Notes under the pieces: generated by a model
Seen by the model: the letters and a program-made list of their open reading frames with translations, nothing else
Told to the model about the DNA's origin: nothing
Databases searched by the model: none
Assembly: GCA_036227345.1 (NCBI GenBank)
Contig: CP109468.1
Location: forward strand, 434,001-498,000
Source of the DNA: Streptomyces sp. NBC_01463
GTDB taxonomy: Bacteria > Actinomycetota > Actinomycetes > Streptomycetales > Streptomycetaceae
Direction: 5' to 3'
DNA length: 64,000 nucleotides
Made by a program: the position numbers and the translations under genes
Shown here: positions 9,009-17,847 of the stretch, piece after piece
Position numbering within the stretch: the first letter of the stretch is position 1
Layout of the letters: each line of letters starts with the position of its first letter

Positions 9009-10030
9009 ATCGCCGTCTCCCTCCGGGCCCGGGCCCGCAGACCGTCCAGACCGTTCCGTACCTTCTGCAACGGGGTCGGCGGCAGGGTGCGCAGGGCGCC
9101 CCGCGAGTAGTGCCGCTCGACGTAGAACTGGACGACGGACACGGCGCTGGTGAGGATCAGGTACCAGAAGGTGGCCACCAGCAGCAGCGGCACGATGTCG
9201 CCGGGGTAGGTGCTGCCCATGCTCTGCACCGAACCGAACAGGTCGAGCAGCGAGACGTAGAAGACCAGCGAGGTGCCCTTGATCAGGCCGATCAGCTGGT
9301 TGACGTAGTTCGGTGTGATGGAGCGCAGCGCCTGCGGGAAGACGATCCTGGCGAACTGGTACCGCTTCGGGAGGCCCAGCGCGGAGGCCGCCTCGTGCTG
9401 GCCCTGGTCGACGGAGAGGATGCCGCCGCGCACCACCTCGGAGGCGTAGGCCGCCTCGTTGAGGCTCAGGCCGACGACGGCGACGGCCATGTCGGTGGCG
9501 AGGCGCGACTCGTCGAAGGTGAAGAAGGCCGGACCGAACGGCACTCCGATGCTCAACGTCCGGTAGAGCGCGCTGAAGTTGTAGAGGAACAGCAGGACCA
9601 CGATCAGCGGCACCGAGCGGAACAGCCAGGTGTAGAGCCAGCTCACGGTGCGCAGCACGGGGTTCGGGGAGAGCCGCGCCAGTGCCAGCAGCACGCCGCC
9701 GAGCAGCCCCAGCACCGCGCTGTACACGGCGACTTCGAGGGTGACGACCAGACCGTCGAGGATGGTGGGGCGCAGGAACCAGTACTGGAACCGGTCCCAC
9801 TGGTAGAAGGGGTTGGTCACCAGGCCGTGGGTGATCTGGGCGACCAGCACGAGGACGACCGCCGTGATGATCCAGCGGAAGGGACGGCGGAGGGGGACGA
9901 CCCGTTGCGCCGCCAGGGGTTTCGGCGGGGCCGGGCGGCTGTCCGTCCCGGCGGCCGGATCGGGGCGCGGCATCGTCCCGGTGGGCGGCGCTGATCCCTT
10001 GGACACAGCGACGCCGGAGGATTCACTCAT
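9005..10030 (-). CDS. Amino-acid ABC transporter permease
   Basis: 341-residue inner-membrane permease of the HisM/GlnP type. After a Pro-rich cytoplasmic N-terminal segment (~50 residues) come several hydrophobic helices and the EAA loop ([20 protein letters not shown]) that contacts the ATPase. The [23 protein letters not shown] ending is typical of these permeases. Start chosen at the ATG at 10030 with GGAG 7 bases upstream; an alternative in-frame start 29 codons upstream adds an Arg-rich stretch with no membrane feature. First structural gene of the importer, downstream of the leader peptide at 10191-10325. Confidence 0.9.
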   Translation of the reverse strand: MSESSGVAVSKGSAPPTGTMPRPDPAAGTDSRPAPPKPLAAQRVVPLRRPFRWIITAVVLVLVAQITHGLVTNPFYQWDRFQYWFLRPTILDGLVVTLEVAVYSAVLGLLGGVLLALARLSPNPVLRTVSWLYTWLFRSVPLIVVLLFLYNFSALYRTLSIGVPFGPAFFTFDESRLATDMAVAVVGLSLNEAAYASEVVRGGILSVDQGQHEAASALGLPKRYQFARIVFPQALRSITPNYVNQLIGLIKGTSLVFYVSLLDLFGSVQSMGSTYPGDIVPLLLVATFWYLILTSAVSVVQFYVERHYSRGALRTLPPTPLQKVRNGLDGLRARARRETAI

Positions 10031-10049
10031 GGAGGGCTCCAGCGGATGC

Positions 10050-10089
10050 GGACACCCCGGACCGCGGCGGGCGGCACGCCGCCGTGTCC
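10050..10089 (-). promoter_or_regulatory. Hairpin between leader peptide and permease start
   Basis: GGACAC (10050-10055) pairs with GTGTCC (10084-10089), and GGCGG/CCGCC pairs inside. It sits just upstream of the permease ribosome-binding site (10037-10040), where an attenuator or an RBS-masking structure would be expected if the leader peptide controls the operon. It could also be a chance GC hairpin. Confidence 0.3.
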
Positions 10090-10190
10090 GTCGGAACGGA
10101 TCGGCGGAACGCGGCACACAGCGCGGGAGGGGGCCGGGCGGGGAGAGGGCACACCGCGGCAGCGGTGGATGTCAGGGAATCGGAGAGCCG

Positions 10191-10325
10191 TCAGCCCTGA
10201 CAGAGAGGGCGGGAAGCGGCCGTACACAGCGCGCTGTTGACACGCAGGAGGTCGACGGTGCGGTCCGCGCACAGCAGGACGCAGCCGCGGGGCCGTCGTG
10301 CGGCCGTCCCGTCAGCTGCGTACAT
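10191..10325 (-). CDS. Probable Cys-containing leader peptide (uORF) of the ABC importer
   Basis: A 44-codon reading frame (ATG at 10325) in the 5' leader of the importer operon. Its core, DRTVDLLRVNSALC, matches the conserved RxVDLxRxxSAxC core of short actinobacterial leader peptides that precede sulfur-assimilation and transport operons. It contains four Cys codons, three of them in or just after the core region. Stalling on Cys codons when cysteine is scarce is the expected control mode. The exact start is uncertain: ATG at 10343 and in-frame GTG codons between also fit, and none has a clear Shine-Dalgarno. Recognition rests on the core motif and the position upstream of a transporter. 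Confidence 0.6.
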   Translation of the reverse strand: MYAADGTAARRPRGCVLLCADRTVDLLRVNSALCTAASRPLCQG

Positions 10326-10996
10326 CTCGCTCACCGTCACCATTCCGCCCCGCGGGGCCTCACGCTTACCGAACGTCATCCGGTCCGGTCCTCACCTGGG
10401 GCACCCCACCGCGTGCGAGGGTTGCCGGCCGGCGAGCCAGGGCTTTTCACCGGCACTCGTGACCGTGCTGCTCTGGGCCGGAGGTTAGGGCCGTTCCGAA
10501 ATGGATGTCAACGCCGGTGACCACCAGGCGAGACGGCTCGGACCACCTCCTTGACGACGTCACCGGGCGCACCGAGACTGGCGGGGACGGTCACGATTGT
10601 CAGCGCCGCCCGGACGGGATCTCCCGCTCGTGCGGTCATCGGCCCCGGCCCGCTGACAGGCAACCCTTCCACCGCGATGGGGTGCCCCGGGTGACGACCG
10701 GGTCCCGTCGGTGCGACGGGGCAAGCGCGGTCTCGCGTCTCGCGAGCCCCGACGGCAGGACCGGTGGGAATGCCCAGGATCGGCTTGACGAGGCGCTTGC
10801 ACATCGATCTGTTGCGCGTCTCCAGCGCTTACTAGGGTCCGTCGGCGGACGGACGCGTACCGGGCTGTCGAACCGGCCCCTTGCGCGTTCCTCCGGACGG
10901 ATCGGTATGCAGGCTCAGTCGTTCCGCATCCGGCCGCCGGTGCCCACGAGGCAGCGGTGGCTTCGTCGTTCCCCCAGGGATCCCACAGGGAGAGTC
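10326..10996. other. Intergenic region without a supportable gene
   Basis: 671 bases between the leader-peptide frame and the hydroquinone-reductase-like gene. It must hold the promoter of the importer operon (minus strand) and that of the gene at 10997 (plus strand). Open frames on both strands here have no family-like sequence and no convincing ribosome-binding site. I see no repeat or RNA gene. Confidence 0.5.
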
Positions 10997-11785
10997 ATGC
11001 CCGAGACAGCATCGCGCGGTTGTGGCACAGGCAACGCGTGTACGTTCGGCCCCGCTTCATCCGCACCGGCGTCACGTCCGTCAGGTCTGCTCCTCGCGTC
11101 GGCCGTACGGTCCGCGCCCATCCACAGCCGGATCGGCGTCGGTCTGGCCGGCGGCTTCTATCCGGCACCGCACCGCTACGAGCTGTTCCTGTCGGTGAGT
11201 TGTCCCCGCTCGCTGCGCATCTCGATCACCCTCGGCCTGCTCGGGCTCAAGGACTCCGTCGCCACCACGCTCCTGACCCACCCGGCCGGCACACCCGAGG
11301 GCTTCGCGGCGCTGCGCGGTGCGTACGAGGCCACGGTGCACCACTACAACGGGCCGCTGACCGCTCCCGCGCTGTGCGACCGCTGGAGCGGACGCATCGT
11401 CAGCAACCACACGCCCGACATCCTGCGCGACCTCGCGGGGCTGCTGTCCGGCCACGACGAGGCCTGCCCCTCCCCGCTGCACCCGCCGGAGCTCGCCGCC
11501 GACATCGACGGCATCCGTGAGCTGCTGGAGCTCGGGGTCACGGATGCGGCGGAGCCCTCGGAGCGTTCGGCCGCGCTCGATGTGATGGAGCACCGTCTCT
11601 CCCTGCACCCCTACGTGTGCGGCCCTCAGCTGACGGCGGCCGATGTGGACCTGTGGGTGACGCTCGTCCAGCCCGGCACGGCCGGTTTCCTCTGCGGGTA
11701 CCCCCGCCTCCAGGAATTCGTCGGACGGCTCGGCGACCACCCGGCCTTCCCGTACGCGAACGGCGTGGTGGCCGAGGCGGCGTGA
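10997..11785 (+). CDS. Glutathionyl-hydroquinone-reductase-like / GST C-terminal-domain protein
   Basis: 262-residue protein related to the ECM4/YqjG (Xi-class) family: a thioredoxin-like half, then a GST-C helical half. Visible family blocks are YELFLSVSCPRSLR (active-site-type Cys69), YNGPLTAPALCDRW followed by RIVSNHTPDILRDL, and GPQLTAADVDLWVTLV. The usual CPWAHR is CPRSLR here, and the protein is shorter than typical family members (about 310-330 residues). Because actinomycetes use mycothiol, the natural thiol may not be glutathione. The start ATG has AGGGAGAG upstream; the frame extends further upstream but that part looks non-coding. Confidence 0.7.
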   Translation: MPETASRGCGTGNACTFGPASSAPASRPSGLLLASAVRSAPIHSRIGVGLAGGFYPAPHRYELFLSVSCPRSLRISITLGLLGLKDSVATTLLTHPAGTPEGFAALRGAYEATVHHYNGPLTAPALCDRWSGRIVSNHTPDILRDLAGLLSGHDEACPSPLHPPELAADIDGIRELLELGVTDAAEPSERSAALDVMEHRLSLHPYVCGPQLTAADVDLWVTLVQPGTAGFLCGYPRLQEFVGRLGDHPAFPYANGVVAEAA

Positions 11786-11795
11786 GGCCCGGCGC

Positions 11796-12380
11796 TCAGC
11801 CGGTCTCGGCTCCTCCACCGGAGCCGGGGCCGGGCTCGCCCGCCGGGGGGTAGCGAACGAAGAGGACGCCCTGCACCTCGCCGTCGGGCGCGCCGTAGAC
11901 GTGGGGCACATCGGCCCGCCACTCGGCACTGGCGCCGGGGCCGGCCGTGCGGGTGTCGTCGGGCGGGCCGACGACGGCAGTGCCGGACAGCACCATCAGG
12001 CTCTCCCGCGTGCCCGGGACGTGGCCCTGCGACTCCTGGACGGCGCCCGCCCGGATGCTGATCCGGAACACGTCGGTGACCGCGGACCCGGCCTCGTACC
12101 GTTCGAGCAGGACGGCGGTGACGGCGCTTCCCGAGACGCCGGGGAGCGCCGGGCCGGGGCCGCCGGCGGGCAGCGGGTCGCTCAGCACGGCGCTCAGCGG
12201 CAGGCCGAGCGCGGTGGCGAGCGCGTACAGCGTCTCCAGGGTCGGATTGCGCGTCCCGCTCTCCAGCTCCGAGAGCGTGCCCTTGCCCACGCGGGAACGC
12301 CGGGACAGCTCGGAGAGTGACAGCTGCCGCTCGCGCCGCAGCGCGCGCAGCCTGCGCCCCACGTCCTCGTTCAGTCCCAT
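11796..12380 (-). CDS. XRE-family regulator with cupin domain
   Basis: 194-residue transcription factor. An N-terminal helix-turn-helix (residues ~8-64, RERQLSLSELSRRSRVGKGT then LSELESGTRNPTLETLYALA) is followed by a C-terminal cupin sensor domain (RISIRAGAVQESQGHVPGTRE, PHVYGAPDGEVQGVLFVRYP). Members usually repress a neighbouring transporter or catabolic gene in response to a small ligand. It is divergent from the BenE transporter, and the gap contains a perfect 18-bp palindrome. Start taken at the ATG at 12380 (MGLNEDVGRRLRALR), which places the HTH at the N terminus. Its end is 10 bases from the convergent gene. Confidence 0.87.
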   Translation of the reverse strand: MGLNEDVGRRLRALRRERQLSLSELSRRSRVGKGTLSELESGTRNPTLETLYALATALGLPLSAVLSDPLPAGGPGPALPGVSGSAVTAVLLERYEAGSAVTDVFRISIRAGAVQESQGHVPGTRESLMVLSGTAVVGPPDDTRTAGPGASAEWRADVPHVYGAPDGEVQGVLFVRYPPAGEPGPGSGGGAETG

Positions 12381-12434
12381 CCGCGTGCACCCGCTCCGCT
12401 GTCCTGGTTGACGGGCATCGGCCCTTCTCTCTAG

Positions 12435-12468
12435 TGTTCCACAAACAGAACGTTCCGTATACGGAACG
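12435..12468. promoter_or_regulatory. Operator candidate between XRE-cupin gene and benE-like gene
   Basis: CGTTCCGTATACGGAACG at 12451-12468 is a perfect 18-bp palindrome. Just to its left, GTTC (12436-12439) and GAAC (12448-12451) form a second, looser inverted repeat with the same half-site. It lies between divergent genes of a classic repressor/target pair and is the most likely binding site of the XRE-cupin protein. Confidence 0.65.
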
Positions 12469-12540
12469 ATGGCGCGTCCCGGGCCCGCTCCGGCCGTCGG
12501 CGCCGCCCCGAACCGCTCGGCACAGGGAAGTGGCTCACTC

Positions 12541-13770
12541 ATGCTCGCGATCACCCGCATACGCGCGGCGGCACCGCCCTCGGCCGTGGCCGCCGGACTG
12601 ATCGCCGTCATGGTCGGGGTGACGAGTTCCGCGGCCCTGGTCTTCACGGCGGCGAGGGCCGCCGGGGCGGACTCGCGCGAGATCTCCTCCTGGATGCTCG
12701 CGCTCGGTGTCGGCCTGGCCTGCACCTGTATCGGTCTGTCGCTGCGCTACCGGGCCCCCGTCGTGACCGCGTGGTCGACGCCCGGAGCGGCGCTGCTGAC
12801 GACGGGTCTGAGCGGGGTGTCGATGGCGCAGGCGGTGGGCGCCTTCGTCTTCTCGGGTCTGCTCATCCTCGTCAGCGGGGTGACCGGGTGGTTCAGCCGG
12901 CTCATGGGCCGGATTCCGGTGCCGCTGGCGGCCGCCCTGCTCGCCGGAGTGCTGTTGCGTTTCGGCACGGGCCTGTTCAGCACCATGCACGACAGTTTCG
13001 CCGTGGCGTTCCCCATGTTCGTGCTCTACCTGCTGAGCCGGCGTCTGCTCCCCCGGTACGCGGTGCTGCTGGCGCTCGCCGTGGGCGTCGTCGCCACCGT
13101 GTTCACCGGCGGGTGGCAGCTGGGCAAGGTCCGGCTCGCCCTGGCCACCCCGGTGTTCACCGCCCCGGAGTTCGACTGGAAGGTCCTCGTCAGCGTCGGC
13201 GCGCCCCTGTTCGTCGTGACGATGGCCTCCCAGAACCTGCCGGGTGTCGCCGTGCTCCGCGGCGCCGGCTACGACGTACCGGTGTCGCCGCTGATGACGT
13301 GGACCGGGGCGGCCAACGCCCTGCTCGCCCCCTTCGGTGCCTTCGGTCTCAACCTCGCCGCGATCACCGCCGCCATCTGCACCGGCGAGGAGGCCCACCC
13401 CGAACGCGACCGGCGCTTCCTGGCCGCGGTGTGGGCGGGTGTCTTCTACCTCTGCGTCGGGCTGCTCGGCGCGACGGTCGCCTCCCTGCTCACCGCGATG
13501 CCGCAGGAACTCGTCCTGGCGATCGCCGGGATCGGGCTGCTCGCCACCATCGAGGCCTCGCTGACGGCGGCGCTGGCCGACAAGGCGTCACGGGAGGCGG
13601 CCGTGGTGACCTTCCTCGCCACCGCCTCCGGGGTGACCCTGCTGGGGATCGGTTCCGCGTTCTGGGGCCTGCTGGCCGGCCTGGTCACGGCGGTCATCGC
13701 CTCGGCGGGCCGCCCCCGCCCCGAGGTTCCGGCACCGGCGCCGCAGCCGGACGAACTCCGCGTCCACTGA
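12541..13770 (+). CDS. BenE-family benzoate/H+ symporter-like transporter
   Basis: 409-residue inner-membrane protein with about 11-12 hydrophobic segments. It matches the BenE family along its length (SRYRAPVVTAWSTPGAALL-like block near residues 60-85; ASQNLPGVAVLRGAGY; APFGAFGLNLAAITAAICTG). Named for benzoate uptake, but the substrate of this member is not established. Start chosen at 12541 (MLAITRIRAAAP); an in-frame ATG at 12469 directly abuts the palindrome and has no ribosome-binding site. Divergent from the XRE-cupin regulator, its likely repressor. Confidence 0.88.
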   Translation: MLAITRIRAAAPPSAVAAGLIAVMVGVTSSAALVFTAARAAGADSREISSWMLALGVGLACTCIGLSLRYRAPVVTAWSTPGAALLTTGLSGVSMAQAVGAFVFSGLLILVSGVTGWFSRLMGRIPVPLAAALLAGVLLRFGTGLFSTMHDSFAVAFPMFVLYLLSRRLLPRYAVLLALAVGVVATVFTGGWQLGKVRLALATPVFTAPEFDWKVLVSVGAPLFVVTMASQNLPGVAVLRGAGYDVPVSPLMTWTGAANALLAPFGAFGLNLAAITAAICTGEEAHPERDRRFLAAVWAGVFYLCVGLLGATVASLLTAMPQELVLAIAGIGLLATIEASLTAALADKASREAAVVTFLATASGVTLLGIGSAFWGLLAGLVTAVIASAGRPRPEVPAPAPQPDELRVH

Positions 13771-13773
13771 GGC

Positions 13774-13790
13774 ACTTCGGGCCCCGAAGT
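13774..13790 (+). terminator. Hairpin after the BenE-like gene
   Basis: ACTTCGG (13774-13780) and CCGAAGT (13784-13790) form a 7-bp stem with a 3-base loop, 4 bases after the stop. Confidence 0.45.
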
Positions 13791-13865
13791 CTCGCCTCCC
13801 CCGCCCCCTGTCCCGTCCGTGGAACCGGCTTGCCCCGGACGGCGGGAGCGGGGTGGGATGGACTC

Positions 13866-15659
13866 ATGCAGAAAGCGGTTGCCCAACCCTCCGCCGAATC
13901 CCTGGCGCCCTTCGACCACCTCGACCATCGCTACCGCGGCGAGAACCCGGTCCGCACCCTCGGCCACCTCTTCAGGCCCGACCGCGGACGGCTGGCCCTC
14001 GCGGTCGTCATCTTCGTCGTGAAGCACAGCCCGATCTGGCTGCTTCCCCTCATCACCGCCACGGTCCTGGACGTGGTCGTCCAGCACGGCCCGGAGTCCG
14101 GGCTGTGGAAGTCCACCGGCGTCCTGCTGTTCATCCTCGTGATCAACTACCCGCTCCACCAGTGGTACGTACGCTGCCTCGGCGGCAGCATCCGCCGCAT
14201 GGGCACGACCCTGCGCTCGGCGCTCTGCCGCCGGATGCAGCAGTTGTCCATCGGCTATCACGCACGCGTCAGTTCGAGCGTCCTGCAGGCCAAGGTGGTC
14301 CGCGACGTGGAGTCGGTGGAGCAGATGATGCAGCAGAGCGCCGACATGGGGCTCGGCGCCGTCGTCACCCTGGTCGGCGGGCTCGTCGTCATCGGGGTGC
14401 GCGTGCCCGCGTTCCTGCCGGTCTTCCTGATCGTCGTGCCCGCCGCCGGATTCCTCGTGATGAAGCTGCGCGCCCGGCTGCGCAGCCACAACGAGTCCTT
14501 CCGCCGCGAGGTCGAGCAACTCTCCTCCCGCGTCGGCGAGATGACCACGCTCATCCCGATCACCCGCGCTCACGGGCTGGAGCGCACCGCCCTCGGCCGC
14601 GTCGACGGCTCGCTGCGCCAGGTCTTCGCGGCCGGCCTGCGCCTGGACGTGATCAACGGCCGCTTCGGATCGCTGGCCTGGGTCATCCTCAACACGCTCG
14701 GAGTGCTGTGCCTGACGGGGTCCGCGCTGGTCGCGTACCACGGCTGGATGCCCATCACGCCGGGCGACGTGGTGATGCTCAGCGCCTTCTTCACCGTCCT
14801 GACCGGGTCCGTGACCACGCTGCTGGGTCTGGCCCCGGTCCTCACCAAGGGGCTGGAGTCGGTGCGTTCGGCGGGCGAGGTGCTCCAGGCCCCCGACCTG
14901 GAGCGCAACGCGGGCAAGGCCCAGGTGGAGCGGGTCACCGGCCGCATCGACTTCGAGGACGTCGGCTTCGCCTACGACGACTCCGCTCCCGCCGTCGACG
15001 GATTCACCCTCTCCGCACGGCCGGGCGAGACCATCGCGCTGGTCGGTGCGTCGGGCGCCGGCAAGTCGACCGTCCTCAACCTCCTCATCGGCTTCATCCG
15101 TCCGACGTCGGGCCGCATCATGCTCGACGGCACGGACATGGCCGGGCTCGACCTGCGCAGCTACCGGCGGTTCCTGTCCGTGGTGCCGCAGGAGTCGATC
15201 CTGTTCGAGGGCAGCATCCGCGACAACGTGACGTACGGAATGGGGGACACCGACGACGCCACGCTGATGCGCGCCCTGACGGACGCCAACGCGCTGGAGT
15301 TCGTGCGCGATCTGCCGCTCGGTCTGGACACGGTCGTCGGCGAACGCGGGGCCCGCCTCTCGGGCGGGCAGAAGCAGCGGCTCGCCATCGCCCGCGCGCT
15401 GATCCGAGACCCCAGGGTGCTGGTGCTCGACGAGGCCACCTCCGCGCTGGACAACCGCTCCGAGGCCCTGGTCCAGGAGGCTCTCTCCCGGCTCGTGCAC
15501 GGCCGGACGGTCTTCGTCGTCGCGCACCGCCTGTCCACGATCCAGGGGGCCGACCGCATCGTGGCGATGGAGGGCGGCCGGATAGCCGAGGTGGGGACGC
15601 ACGAGGAACTGCTGGGCCGGGAAGGGGTGTACGCGGGCCTCCAGCCGGCCCACCCCTGA
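13866..15659 (+). CDS. ABC exporter, fused membrane and ATPase domains
   Basis: 597-residue half-transporter of the type-1 exporter (MsbA/LmrA-like) group. The N-terminal membrane domain covers about residues 40-330, starting after a short cytoplasmic segment. The ATPase domain follows, with Walker A (GASGAGKST, near 394), signature (LSGGQKQR, near 498), Walker B (VLVLDEATSALD) and switch His (VVAHRLST). It probably works as a homodimer, since no partner gene is adjacent. The cargo cannot be read. A 95-base gap with a hairpin separates it from the BenE-like gene. Confidence 0.9.
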   Translation: MQKAVAQPSAESLAPFDHLDHRYRGENPVRTLGHLFRPDRGRLALAVVIFVVKHSPIWLLPLITATVLDVVVQHGPESGLWKSTGVLLFILVINYPLHQWYVRCLGGSIRRMGTTLRSALCRRMQQLSIGYHARVSSSVLQAKVVRDVESVEQMMQQSADMGLGAVVTLVGGLVVIGVRVPAFLPVFLIVVPAAGFLVMKLRARLRSHNESFRREVEQLSSRVGEMTTLIPITRAHGLERTALGRVDGSLRQVFAAGLRLDVINGRFGSLAWVILNTLGVLCLTGSALVAYHGWMPITPGDVVMLSAFFTVLTGSVTTLLGLAPVLTKGLESVRSAGEVLQAPDLERNAGKAQVERVTGRIDFEDVGFAYDDSAPAVDGFTLSARPGETIALVGASGAGKSTVLNLLIGFIRPTSGRIMLDGTDMAGLDLRSYRRFLSVVPQESILFEGSIRDNVTYGMGDTDDATLMRALTDANALEFVRDLPLGLDTVVGERGARLSGGQKQRLAIARALIRDPRVLVLDEATSALDNRSEALVQEALSRLVHGRTVFVVAHRLSTIQGADRIVAMEGGRIAEVGTHEELLGREGVYAGLQPAHP

Positions 15660-15665
15660 CGGGGC

Positions 15666-15706
15666 CCGGCGCCGGGGCCCGCGGATGTGCGGCCCCCGGG
15701 CGCCGG
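15666..15706. terminator. Terminator between the ABC exporter and the convergent dehydratase gene
   Basis: CCGGCGCCGGGGCC pairs with GGCCCC..GGCGCCGG (a two-base bulge), making a 14-bp GC stem in the 86-base convergent gap. It may serve both strands. Confidence 0.6.
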
Positions 15707-15745
15707 TAGGACGTGACCCCCTACGGGGCGGCGGCGCGCCGCGGC

Positions 15746-16960
15746 TCACCAGTCGTGGACGCTGCCGTCCCGGAGCCGGTTGACCGGGAGGTAGGCCTGC
15801 TCGTACGGGTGCGCGGCCGCCATCTCCTCGTCCAGTTCCACCCCGATGCCCGGCGCCTCGCCCGGGTGCAGGTATCCGTCGGTGAAGGTGTAGGCGTGCC
15901 GGAACATCTCCTCGGTACGGGAGTTGTGGCCGGAGTACTCCTGGATACCGAAGTTGTGGACGGCGAGGTCGAGGTGGACTGCGGCGGCCATGCCGACCGG
16001 CGAGATGTCCTCCGGGCCGTGGACGGCGCTCTTCACCTGGTACTGGGCGGCGAAGTCGAAGAGCTTGCGCAGGGGTGTGACCCCGCCGAAGTGGGTGACT
16101 GCGGAACGCGCGTAGTCGATCAGCTGCTCGGTGATCAGCGTCTGGTAGTCGTACACCGTGTTGAACACCTCGCCGACGGCCAGGGGCGTCGTGGTGTGCC
16201 GGCGGACCAGGCGCAGCGCCTCCTGGTTCTCGGCGGGTGTGCAGTCCTCCAGCCAGAACGGGCGGTACGGCTCCAGGTCCTTGCCGAGCCGGGCCGCCTG
16301 GACCGGGGTGAGCCGGTGGTGGGCGTCGTGGAGCAGCGGCAGCCCGGCGCCGAACTCGGCACGCACCGCGTCGAAGACGGCCGGGGTGTGGCGCAGGTAC
16401 GCGTCCGTGTCCCAGTCCTCGACCAGGGGCCGGGCCTGCTGGTGGGCGACCGTGTCCCCGGCGTCGTCCTGGTTGTAGACCCCGTAGACGGCCTTCAGTC
16501 CGGGGATGCCCGTCTGGATGCGGACGGCGGGGTAGCCCTCGGCCAGCCTGGCCCGTACGGAGTCGAGGAGTTCGGGGATGTCGCGGCCGTTGGCGTGGCC
16601 GTAGGTGCCGATCCGGTCCCGGCTCGCGCCGCCGAGCAGCTGGTAAAGCGGCAGGCCGGCGGCCTTCGCCTTGAGGTCCCACAGCGCCACGTCCACGGCG
16701 GCGATCGCGGCCATGGTCACCGGCCCGCGCCGCCAGTAGGCGCCGCGGTAGAGGTACTGCCAGGTGTCCTCGATCCTGTGCGGGTCGAGGCCGATGAGCA
16801 GGGGTGCCACATGGTCGGTGAGGTAGCTGACGACGGCCAGCTCCCGCCCGTTGAGTGTGGCGTCCCCGAGGCCGGTGAGGCCCTCGTCGGTCGTCAGCTT
16901 CAGGGTGACGAAGTTACGGCCGGGGCTGGTGACGACGACCGTCGCGTCGACGATCTTCAT
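15746..16960 (-). CDS. manD: D-mannonate dehydratase-family enzyme (ManD/RspA type, enolase superfamily)
   Basis: 404-residue acid-sugar dehydratase of the mandelate-racemase-like enolase superfamily. Visible family residues: Arg147 and Tyr159 (AVRIQTG...KAVYG), the position of the Tyr-Arg dyad described for ManD; Mg ligands Asp212/His214 (LLHDAHH), Glu238 (WLEDC) and Glu264 (VGEVF); and His in SAVHGPED. The [15 protein letters not shown] and HANG blocks are hallmark ManD sequences. It would convert D-mannonate (or D-gluconate) to 2-keto-3-deoxy-gluconate, but many members are weakly active or unspecific. Start ATG at 16960 overlaps the stop of the upstream racemase gene (4 bases), so the two are coupled. 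No other hexuronate gene is next to it. Confidence 0.87.
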   Translation of the reverse strand: MKIVDATVVVTSPGRNFVTLKLTTDEGLTGLGDATLNGRELAVVSYLTDHVAPLLIGLDPHRIEDTWQYLYRGAYWRRGPVTMAAIAAVDVALWDLKAKAAGLPLYQLLGGASRDRIGTYGHANGRDIPELLDSVRARLAEGYPAVRIQTGIPGLKAVYGVYNQDDAGDTVAHQQARPLVEDWDTDAYLRHTPAVFDAVRAEFGAGLPLLHDAHHRLTPVQAARLGKDLEPYRPFWLEDCTPAENQEALRLVRRHTTTPLAVGEVFNTVYDYQTLITEQLIDYARSAVTHFGGVTPLRKLFDFAAQYQVKSAVHGPEDISPVGMAAAVHLDLAVHNFGIQEYSGHNSRTEEMFRHAYTFTDGYLHPGEAPGIGVELDEEMAAAHPYEQAYLPVNRLRDGSVHDW

Positions 16961-17760
16961 GCGTGCTCTCTTTCGGGAAGGAACGGGTCGGGCAGGAGTG
17001 CCTCGCGGGGCACGTGCGTCGCGGCGGCGAGGGCCCGGCCGACGGCGTAGGAACGGGAACCCGGCCTGCCGCTGAGGACGACGTCGACGCGCCCCACCGC
17101 GCCGTGCGGTTCCGTGGTCCGGCCCAGACGTCGCAAGGTCTGCCGGGCGACCGCTTCCGCGCTGTCGTACAGCGTGGTCCCGGCAGGCAGGTGCCGCAGG
17201 ATCTCCGCCGCCACCAGCGCGTAGTGCGTGCACCCCAGCACGACGGCGGCGCAGTGGCCCGGGGTCCGCCCGGCGGCGTCGGCGATCGATGCGGTCACGG
17301 CCGCCGGGTCTCCGCGGTCGATCCCCTCGGCGAGTCCGGGGCAGGCGACCCGCACGACGGGCTTGTGCTGCGCGAAGTCGGCGATCAGCCGGGTCTGGTA
17401 GTCGCTCGCCGTGGTCCGGACCGTGGCCCACACCGCGATGCCCGGGGCGGCCGCCGCGGCCGGTTTCACCGCCGGCACGGTGCCGATCACCGGCACGCGC
17501 GGCTCGAACTCCTGGCGCAGGGCCTCGATCGCGGTGACGGTGGCGGTGTTGCAGGGCACCACGAGGGCCTCCGCACCCCGCTCGACCGCGTCATGGGCGG
17601 CACTGACCAGACGATCCGTGATGAAGGACGTGCTCTTCGGTCCCCACGGGGCGCCCTCGGGGTCGAGGAGCAGCAGCAGATCGAGTTCCGGGGCGAGGTG
17701 CCGCAGCCGGCCCGCCGTGGCGAGAAGGCCGAGCCCCGAGTCGATCAATGCCACCGTCAT
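16957..17760 (-). CDS. Aspartate/glutamate racemase-family protein
   Basis: 267-residue cofactor-independent racemase of the MurI-like fold. Both catalytic cysteines are present: Cys70 (VVPCNTAT) and Cys177 (LGCTHY). The N-terminal DSGLG (Asp7) corresponds to the DSGVGG of glutamate racemase but lacks its second Gly. The coupling to a ManD-type gene is unlike the housekeeping murI, so this may be a paralogue with another substrate. Start chosen at the ATG at 17760 (MTVALIDSG), where the conserved fold begins; an in-frame extension to 17841 adds 27 unlikely residues. The upstream SDR gene ends 87 bases away on the same strand. Confidence 0.8.
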   Translation of the reverse strand: MTVALIDSGLGLLATAGRLRHLAPELDLLLLLDPEGAPWGPKSTSFITDRLVSAAHDAVERGAEALVVPCNTATVTAIEALRQEFEPRVPVIGTVPAVKPAAAAAPGIAVWATVRTTASDYQTRLIADFAQHKPVVRVACPGLAEGIDRGDPAAVTASIADAAGRTPGHCAAVVLGCTHYALVAAEILRHLPAGTTLYDSAEAVARQTLRRLGRTTEPHGAVGRVDVVLSGRPGSRSYAVGRALAAATHVPREALLPDPFLPEREHA

Positions 17761-17847
17761 GGCGATCAAGCTACCAAGCCCCCATTCCGGTGCGAGCGGC
17801 CGGGCGAGGGACACCTCCCCCGCCGTTGCGGGCCGGCGCATCGCGGT

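Noticed and set aside
10505..10996. Upstream extension of the hydroquinone-reductase-like gene
   Set aside because: The added ~160 residues are Arg/Gly-rich and not like the family; good RBS and ATG at 10997.
13446..16682. Long minus-strand open frame across an ABC exporter and its neighbours
   Set aside because: Antisense to well-recognised genes; composition is the Arg/His/Gly-rich pattern of shadow frames in GC-rich DNA.
16957..17841. Housekeeping murI
   Set aside because: The fold fits, but the coupling to a ManD-type gene and changed N-terminal motif argue against the essential glutamate racemase.
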